A stretch of DNA of 64,000 bases from Deroplatys truncata (GCA_030765065.1 CM060980.1:59938364-60002363); one strand, 5' to 3'; positions 35,658 through 47,195 are shown, counted from the first letter of the stretch. Notes: a model not told the origin generated them from the letters alone. Made by a program: numbers and translations.

Positions 35658-36245
35658 TATTTCATGTAAAGATAAACCTATAAAGAAGTAGTTTTATTGC
35701 ACATTTCGTTGTAAGCACAAGGGGTACATGGAAAATAGAATCAATAGACAGATGTCACTATATGCTGGCCTTGAAATTCTATACTCTTTCCAGGACATCT
35801 GAGAGCACTTTAAAAATGACAAAAGTAATGATGTGTTAAAACCAAAAATAACGGATATCTCGAAAATGACTGACGTCACAGAAAAATGTATTTGAAATAA
35901 ATTGTGTGTTTGAACAGAACCAGTTTTTTTGAAGTAAGCTTTAAAGCATGTCTTATTTACACGAAATTGTGTAAACTTCCTTCCTAAGGAAGATGACTTC
36001 ACAGACTATTTCCAGAAAATTCAAGATATACATTTTATTTGTTATGTATCGTATTTTACATGTATCGTATTTAAAAAAATCTTTGAGCCATTTCTGAAAA
36101 AAAATAAAAAAAAATCGAAAAGTTTTCTATATAAAGGGTAGTTGGGGTTGACGGAAATTTTCTTTTAAACCATCATGACGTATCTTTGAAAGGTAATGAA
36201 CTTAAATACCAAATTTGATATTTATCAGCCATTTTCTCGAGCAGA
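35658..36245 (+). mobile_element. AHR repeat copy I, right part
   Basis: Resumes the body after the TA insertion site: TTTATTGCACATTTCGTTG, TATATGCTGGCCTTGAAATTC, TTCAAGATATACATTTTATT, and then TATCTTTGAAAGGTAATG near 36180. It ends near 36245 before the CA tract and hairpin, so it is 3'-truncated as well as interrupted. Confidence 0.7.
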
Positions 36246-36286
36246 ACAAATTTTATGCTACATTTCGAAAAATATAAAGTTAATTT

Positions 36287-37264
36287 TACTTTCTCTGTCA
36301 GTTACCTATAGTAGATAAGAGGAAGGTTGCGTTCCACCCGAAATTCTATTTCGAGATTACGTCGGAAATACATGTTTTCAGGCCTCTGTACACAAAAAGC
36401 AGACGTATTGTAAGTAGGGGAAGTATTGCATTCCACCCAAAAATTCTATACCGCGATTTCACCTAAATACGTGCTTTGAGGCCCCCTGAATCCAATAAAG
36501 CAATTTTGGAAACAGGTTCATGTATATCTGTGTGTCTATGAACACCATAACTAAAAACGAAAAGTCGAATAAATACCAAACTTGGTATTTACGTTCAATA
36601 TCTTCCAAAGATGCGGGACGAAAATGTTTAACTAAATCCCCCAGACCCTATTACCATTTACATTGAATATTTTTCGAAATTTTTTATTTTCTGAAAATTG
36701 GCGCTAATGATTTTGATTAAAATACCACATATTAAATACATTTACATGACAAATAAAATGTATATCTTAAATTTTCTGGGAATATCCTATGAAGTCATCT
36801 TCATTCGGAAGGAATTTTGTATAATCTTGTATAACTGATAAACTTTAAGCGATAGATAATACACACTGCACAAAAAAGAATGTAGATCACTTTAAAACAC
36901 ACAATTCATTTTAAAATACGTTTTTGTGGCATAAGCCGTTTCTGAGAAATCCGTTATTAATGGTTCGAATTGTTCATTTCTTTGTCATTCTCTTAAACTC
37001 CTGTCAACATTCAGTTGTTTCTCGGATTGTATGGAAACAGTATTGAGTTTTAAGGCCAGCGTATAGTGTCTAGTTCTTAAACATTTGACTGTCTTAAAAT
37101 TTGTGTCTATAACGAAATGTGAATTGTAGCTATTCCTGCAGAGGTTTATTTAGATTAAAATGTAGTAATTAGAAAAATAAGCTTGAGTAAAAATGATTTG
37201 TATACCCACTAATAAACGATAGAGGGTAGAGAAAGCCATGCTAATGCATCACATCAGCTTTTTA
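36287..37264 (-). mobile_element. AHR repeat copy J with duplicated hairpin end
   Basis: On the plus strand it starts TACTTTCTCTGTCAG...GTAGATAAGAGGAAG, runs about 120 bp, and then the same opening segment recurs (GTATTGTAAGTAGGGGAAGT at about 36407) and continues through the whole body. It ends GAGAAAGCCATGCTAATGCATC near 37254. The repeated first 120 bp suggests a partial tandem duplication or insertion beside an older end. The TG tract is short (TCTGTGTGTC). Confidence 0.65.
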
Positions 37265-38021
37265 TAAAAAGGTTTGTATATGTGTTTGTGTCGGTGAACA
37301 GCATAACTCAAAAACGAAAAGTCCAATCAATATAAAACTTGGCATTTAATCTCAAAATCCTCAGAGAATACGACATGCAGATTTTCAAGAAAATCTCCCC
37401 AAAACTATTGCTTACATGCAGCGTTTTTCGAAATTAGGGATTTTTTTTCAAAGAGATTGCAATGATTTTTATTAAAACTACATATGTTTAAGGTATTTAT
37501 ACAACCAACAAATTTATTTCTTGAATTTTCTGGGCATAACCTGTGAAGCCCTTTTCATTCGGAAAGAATTTTGTGTAACCTGTAAACCATAAGAGATAGA
37601 CAAAACCGTGCCCCACAAAACATACACAATTATTTAAAATAACTGTTTTGAGGTTTAGCCATTTTCCAGTTCTACATCATGTTTATCGTGTATAATAAAT
37701 TGCTTTGAATTATTCAATGCTTTTTTTAGCTTTTTTAAAATGCTGTCGCTATTTAGTGGTTTCTCGCGTCATGGAAACAGAGTGGAATTTTAGAGCAACA
37801 TATAGTGACCAGCTATTAAGTATCTGACTATCGTTTCAGTTTCCTCTATGTCCCCAGTACCTTGTACGAAATATTAAACTATTTCTGAAAAAGTTTATCT
37901 CGATTAATATGAAGTATGTAGAAAAAAATAAGCTTTCTTAAGAATTACTTGTAAAAGCTCTATAAAAATAAATGATAGTGCATAGAATAAAGTATGTGAA
38001 TGTGGTGCATTAGATTTTTTA
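37265..38021 (-). mobile_element. AHR repeat copy K, directly behind copy J
   Basis: Begins at the remnant of the TG tract (GTTTGTATATGTGTTTGTGT), keeps GAACAGCATAACTCAAAAAC and the body in family order, and ends GTATGTGAATGTGGTGCATTAG. The hairpin end is missing. J and K lie head to tail without a spacer. Confidence 0.65.
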
Positions 38022-38488
38022 TACATAAGGTATTTTGTTTCAGCATGCTTCTCCGTGATGGTTCTGAATAAAGCAGTTCTATACAACGCATTGCTTTCAC
38101 AGGTTTACTCAAGAGATAAGTGCAGTGGTTTGTGGCTCAGTTTTTGGTACAACCGTACCCTCACCCACTCCAGAGGTTTGGTATAAAAAGAAGCAAAGAA
38201 AAGCAAAGTCAATTCCAGACAGACAGACGATATAACTAGAAATACACACAGAGGAAACAGACGCGCGCACGACCATACATAATGTGTGTACCTGCTGAAA
38301 ATCGAAGTTTACTTAGGAATCCTTCTGCTGCTGTTATTGGACAGACAATGTCAATAGTATAATATTTGACTTCAATCGCGGTACACTCTCTGAACGTAGG
38401 CTATTGTCTTCTGAAGGATCCCCGTGTTGCAAAAATATGGCAGCGAATAGCCACATCTTTCCTGTAAGGTAGACAGAGGGGAAACTTT
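38022..38488. other. No recognised feature
   Basis: Unassigned; includes GACAGACAGACGA near 38219. Confidence 0.4.
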
Positions 38489-38757
38489 TATTACTAGTGT
38501 TTAACGCCCGTTCTTACTACACACGGCTCCACAGGCGGTGGACGCTGATGATATATGCAATGAAATGACATTTGGGAAGGAAATTTTGGGAAGGAAGCGT
38601 TCCAGGTCCAAGTGTTGGGATACTTCCCGGAATTTTCCAGTTATGAGGACTGAGAAAAACACGGAAAAACCTCAGTTAGAGAGAACGTTCCTAGCGGGAT
38701 TTGACCGTGGACCTCTCATTCATGAGTCCTTGTTTTAACAACTTTGGCCACCAGTGT
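38489..38757 (-). mobile_element. tRNA-derived SINE, family 3, copy 2
   Basis: On the minus strand the B box GGTCAAATCCC (about 38706-38696) lies behind a tRNA-like head, followed by GGTTTTTCCGTGTTTTCTC, CCTCATAACTGGAAAATTCC and CCTGGAACGCTTCC, the same block order as the copy at 10.9-11.2 kb. Confidence 0.7.
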
Positions 38758-39127
38758 CGTTGAGAAGAAACTTAGAAAGCGTTGTTTTGAAATGGAAAAC
38801 AAGCATAATAATGAACGCAATTAGTAAATAAGAAAGGTCATAGGTTGGAAATATCGCAAAAACAAAGCATATTTATATAATTATGTCCAAACTTCTTAAA
38901 GCTAATTACAAATCCTCATCTAATTTTACTTCTTTTTCGCTTACATTTTCGTAAAGTTTCCTATCATACAGATCCGGTTTTTTTCCAAATCAGCACTCCT
39001 TTTAGACACCTCATAACCAGCTGTTTCTCCTCACTCTTTTCCTTTTCCTTGTCATCTTCAACAATGTTTTTCCTTCGCCCTTACTTTCTTCAACAGTTTC
39101 ATTACTTCTTCATTACTTTGTTCATGT
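38758..39127. other. No recognised feature
   Basis: AT- and pyrimidine-rich spacer. Confidence 0.4.
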
Positions 39128-39129
39128 TA

Positions 39130-40740
39130 TAGGCTGAGGGGGGCAAGTTGGCACAATTTTTTATATTTTACTGCAACATTTCATTAATATCTATTAATAA
39201 TTGTGCCATTATTTTACGGCCACTTAAAGCTAAATTTTGTAACTTTTCAAAACAATGCGTAGTGAGTCAACTTGCACCACTAGGGAGGCAGTTTGGCACA
39301 GGATGTGGGGTAAGTTATTTAAATGTAAATGTTATTTATGTTATTTAAATGTAAAATCTGCGTTTTAAATAATTTAATCGGTTTATTAAGAACACTTCAG
39401 AAATATAATTGCAGATTGATCATAGTAAAAACACATAAGCCAGAGTAACATTTTGAAACAATTGAAAAATTAAAGTAAGATAAAACGTCAAAGTTAAACA
39501 CTTAAATTGCAATAATGAAACGAAACACTGTACATAAATGAATGAAAAATGCCCGAAACAAACTACCTGTTATCATCGTGTACCACTTGTTTGCCTACAA
39601 TCTACACTTCAGGCACTAAATCTAATCCTCACCTGGTAGGCTTGTACAGTAGGACTTCATGCAATTTAAGCAGAAAGTTTCGTCGTCGTCTTCACTTTCC
39701 TCCCTTCTCCTTTTCGCAGAAGAGGTCACTTCTTCTGATGCCCTTGGCTATTGTCCCTCTTTGGTTTCCTTTCTTTTAGGGTATTTTTTACAGGAGAGTC
39801 TGCGAGAATTGCAGTCGAAAACTTCCTTCTGGTATTTGTATTCTTTCTCGGATCCACGTTCTCCAGTGGCCTCAGCACTTCAGAGGAAGCAGTGGTGCTA
39901 CTAGTAGAGGGCCCAGAAACAGAGAGGTCCATTTCCATCTCAATGCTGGCTGCATTAGAAGGAAGCTCCTCTTCTAAAATACTTGATGGACAATGCTTAT
40001 CGGCATAAACAGGCAGTTTGATAGCCACGTGCGCATTTTCAGTTTCTGCCCTTAGTGCGGAATCCTGGATATTACCTATGAACAATAGGCCTAATCCGTT
40101 GCATACGCAGACATGATTCAATATCTCGGAAAATATTTTCATTGAATGGCCAGATCCCTGTTGCTGGGATACTGACTTTATATTGGCAGGGGTAGCAGCA
40201 AGATTAATTAAAATATGAGAGAACATTAATTAGCATAAATTATTAATGAGCTATTTTTAATTATATGCACATTAAGTTAATGATATAAGTGATGTCATTC
40301 ATTTTATAATACTAATAATCAACGCCACTTGGTTAATGGCGTAGGTTGGCACATTTTGCCAATCTGTCCCTTTTTGTTGTGCCAATTTGCCCCTGGTCGT
40401 CTTGTTTTAATGGAAGCTCGATAAAGCGATCAAGAATAAGGAATTAAAATACTTAAAATACCAGCAATAAGGCAATTTAAAAGCACTTTCAAACAAAATA
40501 TTTGGAAGCCATTTAATGTTGGATATGTATGCAGAAAAGAAATCCCTATGAAGTGAATACATACTAACCTCGCTGGAAACACAACTTCTAGGCTTCCTTT
40601 CACTATAGCTTCCTACAAAGAACTATCGCTTCCATGGGACGTCCATTTGGAGGCATGAAATAGTATGTCGGTATTCTGCTGCAATCTGTTGACTAAGGGC
40701 TAAAATAAGAGCCATGTGCCAATCTGCCCCCTCATTCCTA
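39130..40740 (-). mobile_element. Internally deleted pogo/Tigger-like transposon (TIRs and TA duplications)
   Basis: TA lies at 39128-39129 and 40741-40742. Inward-reading ends are TAGGCTGAGGGGGGCAAGTT and, from the right, TAGGAATGAGGGGGCAGATT, both followed by GGCACA. Further GGCA..TTGGCAC strings occur subterminally (39288, 40343, 40378). Length is 1.61 kb. The only coding remnant is the C-terminal part of a transposase, on the minus strand. The helix-turn-helix and DDE domains are absent, so this is a deletion derivative. Confidence 0.75.
39549..40226 (-). pseudogene. C-terminal remnant of pogo-like transposase with PHD-like end
   Basis: A 166-codon open stretch (40226-39726) contains ENAHVAIKLPVYADKHCP, a Ser/Thr-rich linker (SGPSTSSTTASSEV) and PLENVDPRKNTNTRRK with FSTAILADSPVKNTLKERK. 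The PENVDPR..N.RRK..TAILTDSPVK motif is familiar from the C-terminal linker of jerky/pogo-type DDE transposases in insects. After a stop at 39726 the same frame continues REESEDDDETFCLNCMKSYC, SLPGED and CLKC near 39590, a decayed PHD-finger-like C..C...Y..SLPGE.W..C..C motif. Upstream catalytic parts are absent. Not functional as a transposase. The plus-strand ORFs here are shadows. Confidence 0.7.
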
Positions 40741-40742
40741 TA

Positions 40743-42299
40743 CTTTATCATTTTACATATCCATATTTAAAATGCTTGCATCGTTTTCCTCATATCGTCG
40801 CTACATAAAGAACTATGCACTATACGGTGCCACACTTCACATAAAGCATTTGTAATGCCTTTCTTACTTATTTCTTCTTATGTACTTTTTCTTTTAAAAA
40901 CTTTGCTTGCAACTGTATTCTCTGTTTCAATTCTTGACAAAAGCTCATGGTGCTGTTTATAGTACGCTTATAATCTGTCCACTGGAGGCTCTACTTCATC
41001 TCGATTTGACCTGTTTTCGCAAATAGCAGTTTAAATCAAATTTAAATTAAATTAAGTTTAAATAACATTTAAATTAAAAAGTGCCAGTTTAAACGTTCAG
41101 TGCAGAATTAGTCAAATGCCCAATCTATTACAATCTTAATCGTTATATTTAATTTTTCTTTTAACCTAATAAAACTGCATTTACTAATAGATCTATTGAG
41201 CCTATTGTACTACTCTACTTTAGATTGCTCACAGATGTCCAAAGATTAATTACCTTAAGGATAGAATGTAAATATTAAGACTATATATTAAATATAATTC
41301 TCCAGGCCAGTGGAATGGGACATAACATTTGGAGCAAACATACCACGCATCTTACTAAAAAAATTGTATGAAAATATCAAATATAAACTGAGGGAATTTA
41401 TTTAAAATCTCAATAAATGTACTTTTCATTAGACAAATAGCTACATAAATAAACCGGTTTAACTACCTAAAATGAGTAAATATTACAAATATGCAATTCA
41501 TGGACTACACCTATCTTACCTTCCATTACATAGTTCGGAAGAAGAGTTTGTGTAACCTGAAAATTAAGAAAATAAAACTCAATGAAATGATACTTTATGT
41601 ATGATATTCCATTGATTATGAATTCTCAGGCCGTTTGCAAGATTTTGAGTTGGTATAATAGAGCTTGGTAATTAACTTCTTTTCTATATATGCAGAATGT
41701 AATGATAATGGACAATTAGAACTTAATTGAAACAAGTGTGACAGTCAAATTTTACATAGCAGTAGAGAATATAAACATGCTTAAATTATAAAAGTTCGAA
41801 AATCTTCTCCTTTTGAATACGCATATATGAGTTCTTACTCCTAAATAGTCGAATATTAGGCACGACTGGTATAGTCGAATATTAGGCACGACTGGTACAT
41901 CCTTCGTTGTATTAATGGTTATTAGTCGCAATTCCACCTCCAATATATAAGATATATGCTTATATGAGATATGCTTGGTGAGGTGCGTTTTACATAGTGG
42001 GGAATATTTCAATTCTTCCCAAAATTGGAGTTTTCTCCAGTTAGAAGAATATAAATTCTGGGAATTTAGATAATAGTGTGTTTTGATTACAGCGAATCTA
42101 AAGAAATTAGGGCTGGAAAAAAAACTGGTAGAAGATTGGATAAGTCTCCTTTCGTATCTGTCCTATATACCTAAGCAAGTGTCAAATTACAAACATTCTA
42201 AGTGACGCAGCCTTCGTTCTGCTCAAGTGCCTATAAATTTGTCTGGGATAGTATCTGGAAAGGCAACCATAGGCTATTCTTTTTATAATTCTTTTTCTT
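40743..42299. other. No recognised gene; short tandem duplication
   Basis: AT-rich. TTTAAATTAAA-type runs occur at about 41030-41085. A perfect 26-bp unit starting TAGTCGAATATTAGGCACGA occurs twice in tandem at 41846-41897. Confidence 0.5.
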
Positions 42300-42840
42300 A
42301 ATGAGGTACGTACCGGAGGGGGACACTTCGCCACTGCGACCAGTTAGATCTATTGTGGCTACACCTCTCGGAAGGTTGGGATGGAGTGAAGGAGCTGTAG
42401 GAGGTCTCAAGTCCGCAGGAAGACGGGATTACAGAGACGCACGAAAGTCCCTATCATTTCCAGTGCCAAACACCCGCACTCGACCAGTAGATGCGGAGCC
42501 CCGCGAAAGGGTGACAAGCGGCCCTTGCAGGCTGGCCAACGCGCCCTGTCTTTGGCGGGGAGAAATCTTTCCAAAGTGCAGCGACCACGCACTCTGACCA
42601 TCATCAGACGTGCTATGGAACCTGGAGACACTGCCTGAAAGATGTAAAGGAGAAAGATAGAATGACAGGAAATGAGGGAAAGGGGAAATCGTGGTAGAAT
42701 ACACCAGCATTCGCCAGTATTCGCCTAGGCGACCAGGAAAACCACGAAAACCCCCATAGAGTGGGCGGCCACCGGAATCGAACCCGGGACCTCCCGAATA
42801 CGAATCACAGGTTGGGGCCTGAGCCATTCCTCTCGGTTTC
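42300..42840 (-). mobile_element. SINE family 1, copy 2
   Basis: On the minus strand: tRNA-like head GAATGGCTCAGGCCCC (A box near 42825) and GGGTTCGATTCCGG (B box near 42785), then CCCACTCTATGGGGGTTTTC, GTGGTTTTCCTGGTCGCC, and a GC-rich second part ending in CCTTCACTCCATCCC near 42385. This explains the GC-rich ORFs on both strands here. Contrary to the gene-like GC content, it is not a gene. Confidence 0.8.
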
Positions 42841-43262
42841 TGGCCTAACGCTTATGTTGGTAACTAAATGTGCATTAAGCTTTCATTCCTTGTAAACGAT
42901 TATCAAATAGATGTGCTGTCAACTATCGCATTTCGCTAGTTTGTATTGCTATTTTTCACATGTGTAGTTATCTTTGGGTTGCCTTTCGGGCCAGTATTCT
43001 GAAACCTTTTGCTTGAGTCAAGTACACATTAGATATCTCCTATAACTGCTTGCCTTGTTATAATTTCTCATATAACTATGCCACACCTGGAAATGTAAAA
43101 GTGACATATCATTTAATTGCCTTTCTTGACAAATAGTTTTTTCGTCAGCAAATCCATGATTTACTTTAATTTCAATTTCAATTCGATTGCCCCCTTTTAA
43201 TATCAGTGATATTTAATATTAATATGTATCTACTAAGTTATACTATCTACTAACTTCTGAGG
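42841..43262. other. No recognised feature
   Basis: AT-rich spacer before the long-inverted-repeat element. Confidence 0.4.
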
Positions 43263-43662
43263 GGGTATTTCATATCACAACACTGTGAATGCCAGACTGA
43301 TTATAGTGTAAATTAATATTATTGTATGTGCAGGATTTTAGATGTTTGTTAGCCATAAGTATTGTTAGGAAATAAGTTTACACGGCCTCACTGAAACTGA
43401 CAATAGAAGTGGGTAACAATAAACCGAGGGGGTGAGTTGTTTATGACTAAGAAGAGACAAACAAATGACGTCAGGGTAGCGTGCCTTTCTTTAGAAATGG
43501 AGGGAATATCTTCCATAGAGCATATATGTTAGTAGTAGTGATTGGCTGACAAAACAGACGCTAATGTTGGCGCGATTTGGTAACCAATAGCAGCTCTATT
43601 GTAATGTTTAGGCATTTCGAGGTGAAGGAGTATATATTCTCGAGCCATAAGCATGTGTCGCG

Positions 43663-43734
43663 CAGTTCTAAGGAATCTCTCGTGAGGTGCACGTCATACA
43701 GTTTGGAAGAATCTCTCACAAGGTACACGTCGTA
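43663..43734. repeat. 36-bp tandem repeat, two units, left LIR arm
   Basis: Two 36-bp units starting CAGTTCTAAGGAATCTCTCG and CAGTTTGGAAGAATCTCTCA, each ending CACGTCRTA. The same unit is expanded in the right arm. Confidence 0.7.
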
Positions 43735-44673
43735 AAGTTAGTTACAAAAATGTGAAGTACGCGGCAACTAATACGATAGTAATTACATTTGGAAATACCA
43801 CAGTTTCAGTCAGGCGTGTATAAATATTAAAGATGTGAATTATTAATTAAGTGTACGGCAATAAAAGTGTAAAAACAAATTCATTTATCACTGTTATCTT
43901 TTAGTAACAACTCCTTTCCGTTTAAACGCCCTGCTCAGAGATACTTGCTTAACTGAGTAATAATAGCTAGCCGGAGGACAAAAAATGAAATTTTAAAATA
44001 ATAAAACAATAACAGGCGCCCAGCAAATAAGATAACACGAGCCGATTACTGCGACACTTCCCAAGAGAAGAGAGAGAAACCTGGCAGTAATCCAAAATGC
44101 AACATTAAGCCGGTTTGAAGCAGATAGTTACTCGAAAGTAATCTATTCCAACCAGTAGTTCCAAGTTCGTTCCAGACAATCAGTTAATACTATTGCTTCG
44201 TGGATCACGATGGAGGCTCTGAAACGTCGAAGTAATAGCATGATTGGACCCCATAAAATCATAATTCACTGTTGAAGTAGATTATATTTGTTGGTAGTTG
44301 GAAGATGCTTCATGTTTATCTGCTCCACGTATGGGAGCCAATTTGCCGCGGTAACTTTCGTGTTATCTATTTCTGAGCGCCTATTATTGTTTTATTATTT
44401 TGCATTTTGGGTTCATTGTGCTACGGCTAGCTATTACTACTACTCAGTCGAGCATATCTCTTGAACAGGATGTGTAAACGGAAAGGAGTTTTTACTGAAA
44501 GATACCACTGATAAAAGAATTTGTTTTTACACTATTTTTGCCGTCACACTTTATTCATTTCCCATAATTATTCTTGATACACGCCCGACTGAAACTATTG
44601 TTTTTTTATGTTACTATAATCACTTATTTGCTGCACATTATTAATTCGCGTATTTCACATTTATAACTAACTT

Positions 44674-44845
44674 TACGACGCGAGAGATTCTGTTAAACTG
44701 TGCGACGTGTAACCCTTTGTATGATTCTGTTGGACTGAACGACGTATTACCCGCGAATCCTTCTGTTGGACTGAACGACGTATTACCCACGAATCCTTCT
44801 GTTGGACTGAACGACGTGTAATGCGTGAATTATTCTGTCAAACTG
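44674..44845. repeat. 36-bp tandem repeat, about five units, right LIR arm
   Basis: Inverted relative to 43663-43734: units such as TTCTGTTGGACTGAACGACG occur at about 44723, 44761 and 44797, with diverged outer units. The copy number difference (about 5 against 2) accounts for the greater length of the right arm. Confidence 0.7.
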
Positions 44846-46421
44846 CGCGTTACCCGTCTCTGGCACGGAATTTATACTCCCTCACCCCAATATGCCTAAA
44901 CATTATAACCGAGCTGCTATTGGTTAATAAAACGCGCCAACCTTAGCGTCTATTTTTATATCCAATCAAAATTACGAACACATATGCTCTAGGGAAGGTA
45001 TTCCCTCCATTTCTAAGAAAAGCGCGCTAATCTGACGTCATTTGCTTGCCTCTTCTAATTAATAAACAACTCACCCCCTCACTCATTGTTGCCCGCTCTT
45101 ATTGTCAGTTTCAGTGAGGCCGTGTAAACTTATTTGCTAACAATGCTTATAATTAACAAACATCTCAAATCATTGTCATACAATAATGTTAATTTACACT
45201 ACAATCATTCTGGCATTTAGTGTTGTGATATAAAATACCGTCACTGTGTTTATCTGACTCGTGGAAAATTGTAAAAATGAATATTGTACGTATTGCCCAT
45301 GATGGCATAAGTGTTTTGCATTGAAATTTGTGAAAAGTAGTAATTTATAATACAAAAAGGTGATTATTATTGATAAAACTTTAAATATTTCAATTATTTT
45401 TCACCATGTGTGTAATAAATATGATCTGTTTAGAAAAACAAGTGAATTAAGTTTGATAATGAAGAAATAAATAATTATAAAGATTAAGTGTCAAGAAACC
45501 CATTAATGAGATGTACCTTTTTCAAACATTCTTCATATAGCGCAACATTTAAAAAGGTAATGTCCATCTCCCAACAGTTGCCTTACCATTCGACGAGTTA
45601 TGATTGATATCTCTACAAGTCTACAGAGGTTCCTAAAGCAACACTTTTTTTTTTAAGTTTGAGTGGAAGTACTGAAAAAATGCAATTCAGAGGTAAAGCG
45701 TATTTCACTGAATTATTTAACCAGCCTCATCATAGGTTTTCTACTTCCTAAACGTTCATCCTTTGTCTTGAAAGTTTTAGACCGTTGAGTGACCCACTGG
45801 TACCTCTTTTACGTGGAAGCGACTTTCCGAGACCACCATCAATGCCTTGCTGAACCCAAATACCTGATTTCTCTTACATATTATAACATCTATCCCTCCC
45901 CGTAGCCAACGTTCCAAAAAGTAAATAGCATAAAAATTCTAGCAAGCACGTTTCTGTACCAATGCCACCCTTTTATTTTTCCTCCCCTGCCTCTCTCCTT
46001 TCATCGCTTCAGAAATCAAAACCAAACATTTTCCTTTCACAGACAACCAATCACAACAGAGGAACCCTTTAAAAGCTCTTGAAGGCAGACACAATGGAGA
46101 GGACCATGAAAGTATTATAATCGCGTCTATACATACAGCCCGGTTGAACTTCGTCCCAGCCAGCACAAGAACTCCGTACAAGATCCATTGTAATTCGAAA
46201 CTCTTCCGGGAATTCATAGCAGCAAAATCTGAAGCGCGTTCAATCAAAACGACTAGTTAAACATTAAAATACATCATGAGCGAAGAACATGCTATGCGAA
46301 GGAGAATCGCTTGGAAAACGGCAGTCCAACCCTTTTCTGTTTCGTTGAAACACTTCGAGTAACTCCAATATAAGAACTAGGAAAGTATTTCGCACTTTTA
46401 CTTTCACAGCTTACAATTAAC

Positions 46422-46455
<34 letters not shown>
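46422..46455. repeat. (AAT)n microsatellite
   Basis: About 11 AAT units. Confidence 0.85.
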
Positions 46456-47153
46456 GTTATAAATAGTTATTTCTCTGTTTTCAATTCTGGACGAGGAATT
46501 ATTAGTATGGAGTACAACGGTGTACAAACTATTTTTAAGATTTAGATGTGTCTCCTTTTCCGGGTGTGCGCGCGGTGGCTGTGCGTGCTGGCATATGTGA
46601 ATATGTGTGCATGGGTGCGCTTTATCCTTTCTTCCTTTGGAAAACAAAATTATATTATTTATTTGTATTGTATAATAAATTAGTATGAATAATGTCCAAA
46701 ACGATTGCTGTTAATTTGGTACACAACATGCCGCAAGGTTTACTTAGAAAATGACAATATATCACCTTAATTTCCCCATGGGAAGGTTCTTAAGTGGCAC
46801 AACATTAAAAACGCAAGTAAACCAGATAGATATCTCGCTTATTATTTAGTATTTTTTAGTTCAGAGGCACAAATTTCTGGCAAGTTTCTTTATTTACAAA
46901 CTTTTGGTGTGATGAATGTTTAAAAAGCTATACGAAATTGTTATTGCTATTAGTCGTTACACTTTGGAGCAGGAAATGTGGCTCATATAGTGAAGAGAGA
47001 ATTAAAGTTGGTACGGACATGTGTGACTTCGCCCCCTCCGAAAGGCACCTATCCACTTCCCCACTTTCTTAGATCTAACCATTTGATTTTCAAGTTCTTT
47101 ATGTCATCCCATAAAACTCGAAAAGCGTAACGCTGTTGATGAGATGCCTAAGC

Positions 47154-47154
<1 letters not shown>

Positions 47155-47194
<40 letters not shown>
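47155..47194. repeat. (AAT)n microsatellite
   Basis: About 13 AAT units. Confidence 0.85.

Positions 47195-47195
<1 letters not shown>

Larger units (their letters stand above)
43263..45239. mobile_element. Long-inverted-repeat element (LIR), 1.98 kb
   Basis: The left arm (43263 to about 44070) and the reverse complement of the right arm (about 44335-45239) match over about 800 bp, starting GGTATTTCATATCACAACAC against GGTATTTTATATCACAACAC. Conserved in both arms, in order from the outside in: TGACGTCA (43467), ATTGG (43542), CCAATAGCAGCTC (43587), GGAGTATAWATTC (43627), 36-bp tandem units, GTGTAAAAACAAATTC (43869) and CTCCTTTCCGTTTA (43911). The arms look like two convergent LTR-like promoters around a unique loop of about 265 bp. 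No coding sequence and no clear target duplication. Possible readings: foldback transposon, inverted pair of LTRs, or DIRS-like inverted terminal repeats. Confidence 0.75.

Noticed and set aside
39549-40008. Plus-strand ORFs of 76-85 codons
   Set aside because: Antisense shadows of the pogo-like transposase tail.
42301-42827. GC-rich ORFs of 74-132 codons on both strands
   Set aside because: The region is a family 1 SINE in minus orientation with a clear tRNA-like head; the same sequence type gives false ORFs at 19572-20225 and 56717-57019.
43663-44845. CRISPR array
   Set aside because: The 36-bp units are contiguous tandem repeats without spacers, in an animal genome, inside transposon arms.
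43263-45239. Ordinary LTR retrotransposon
   Set aside because: The long repeats are inverted, not direct, and the 265-bp loop has no coding sequence.
45939-46247. 102-codon minus-strand ORF
   Set aside because: No recognisable motif or gene context; length is within chance for 64 kb.
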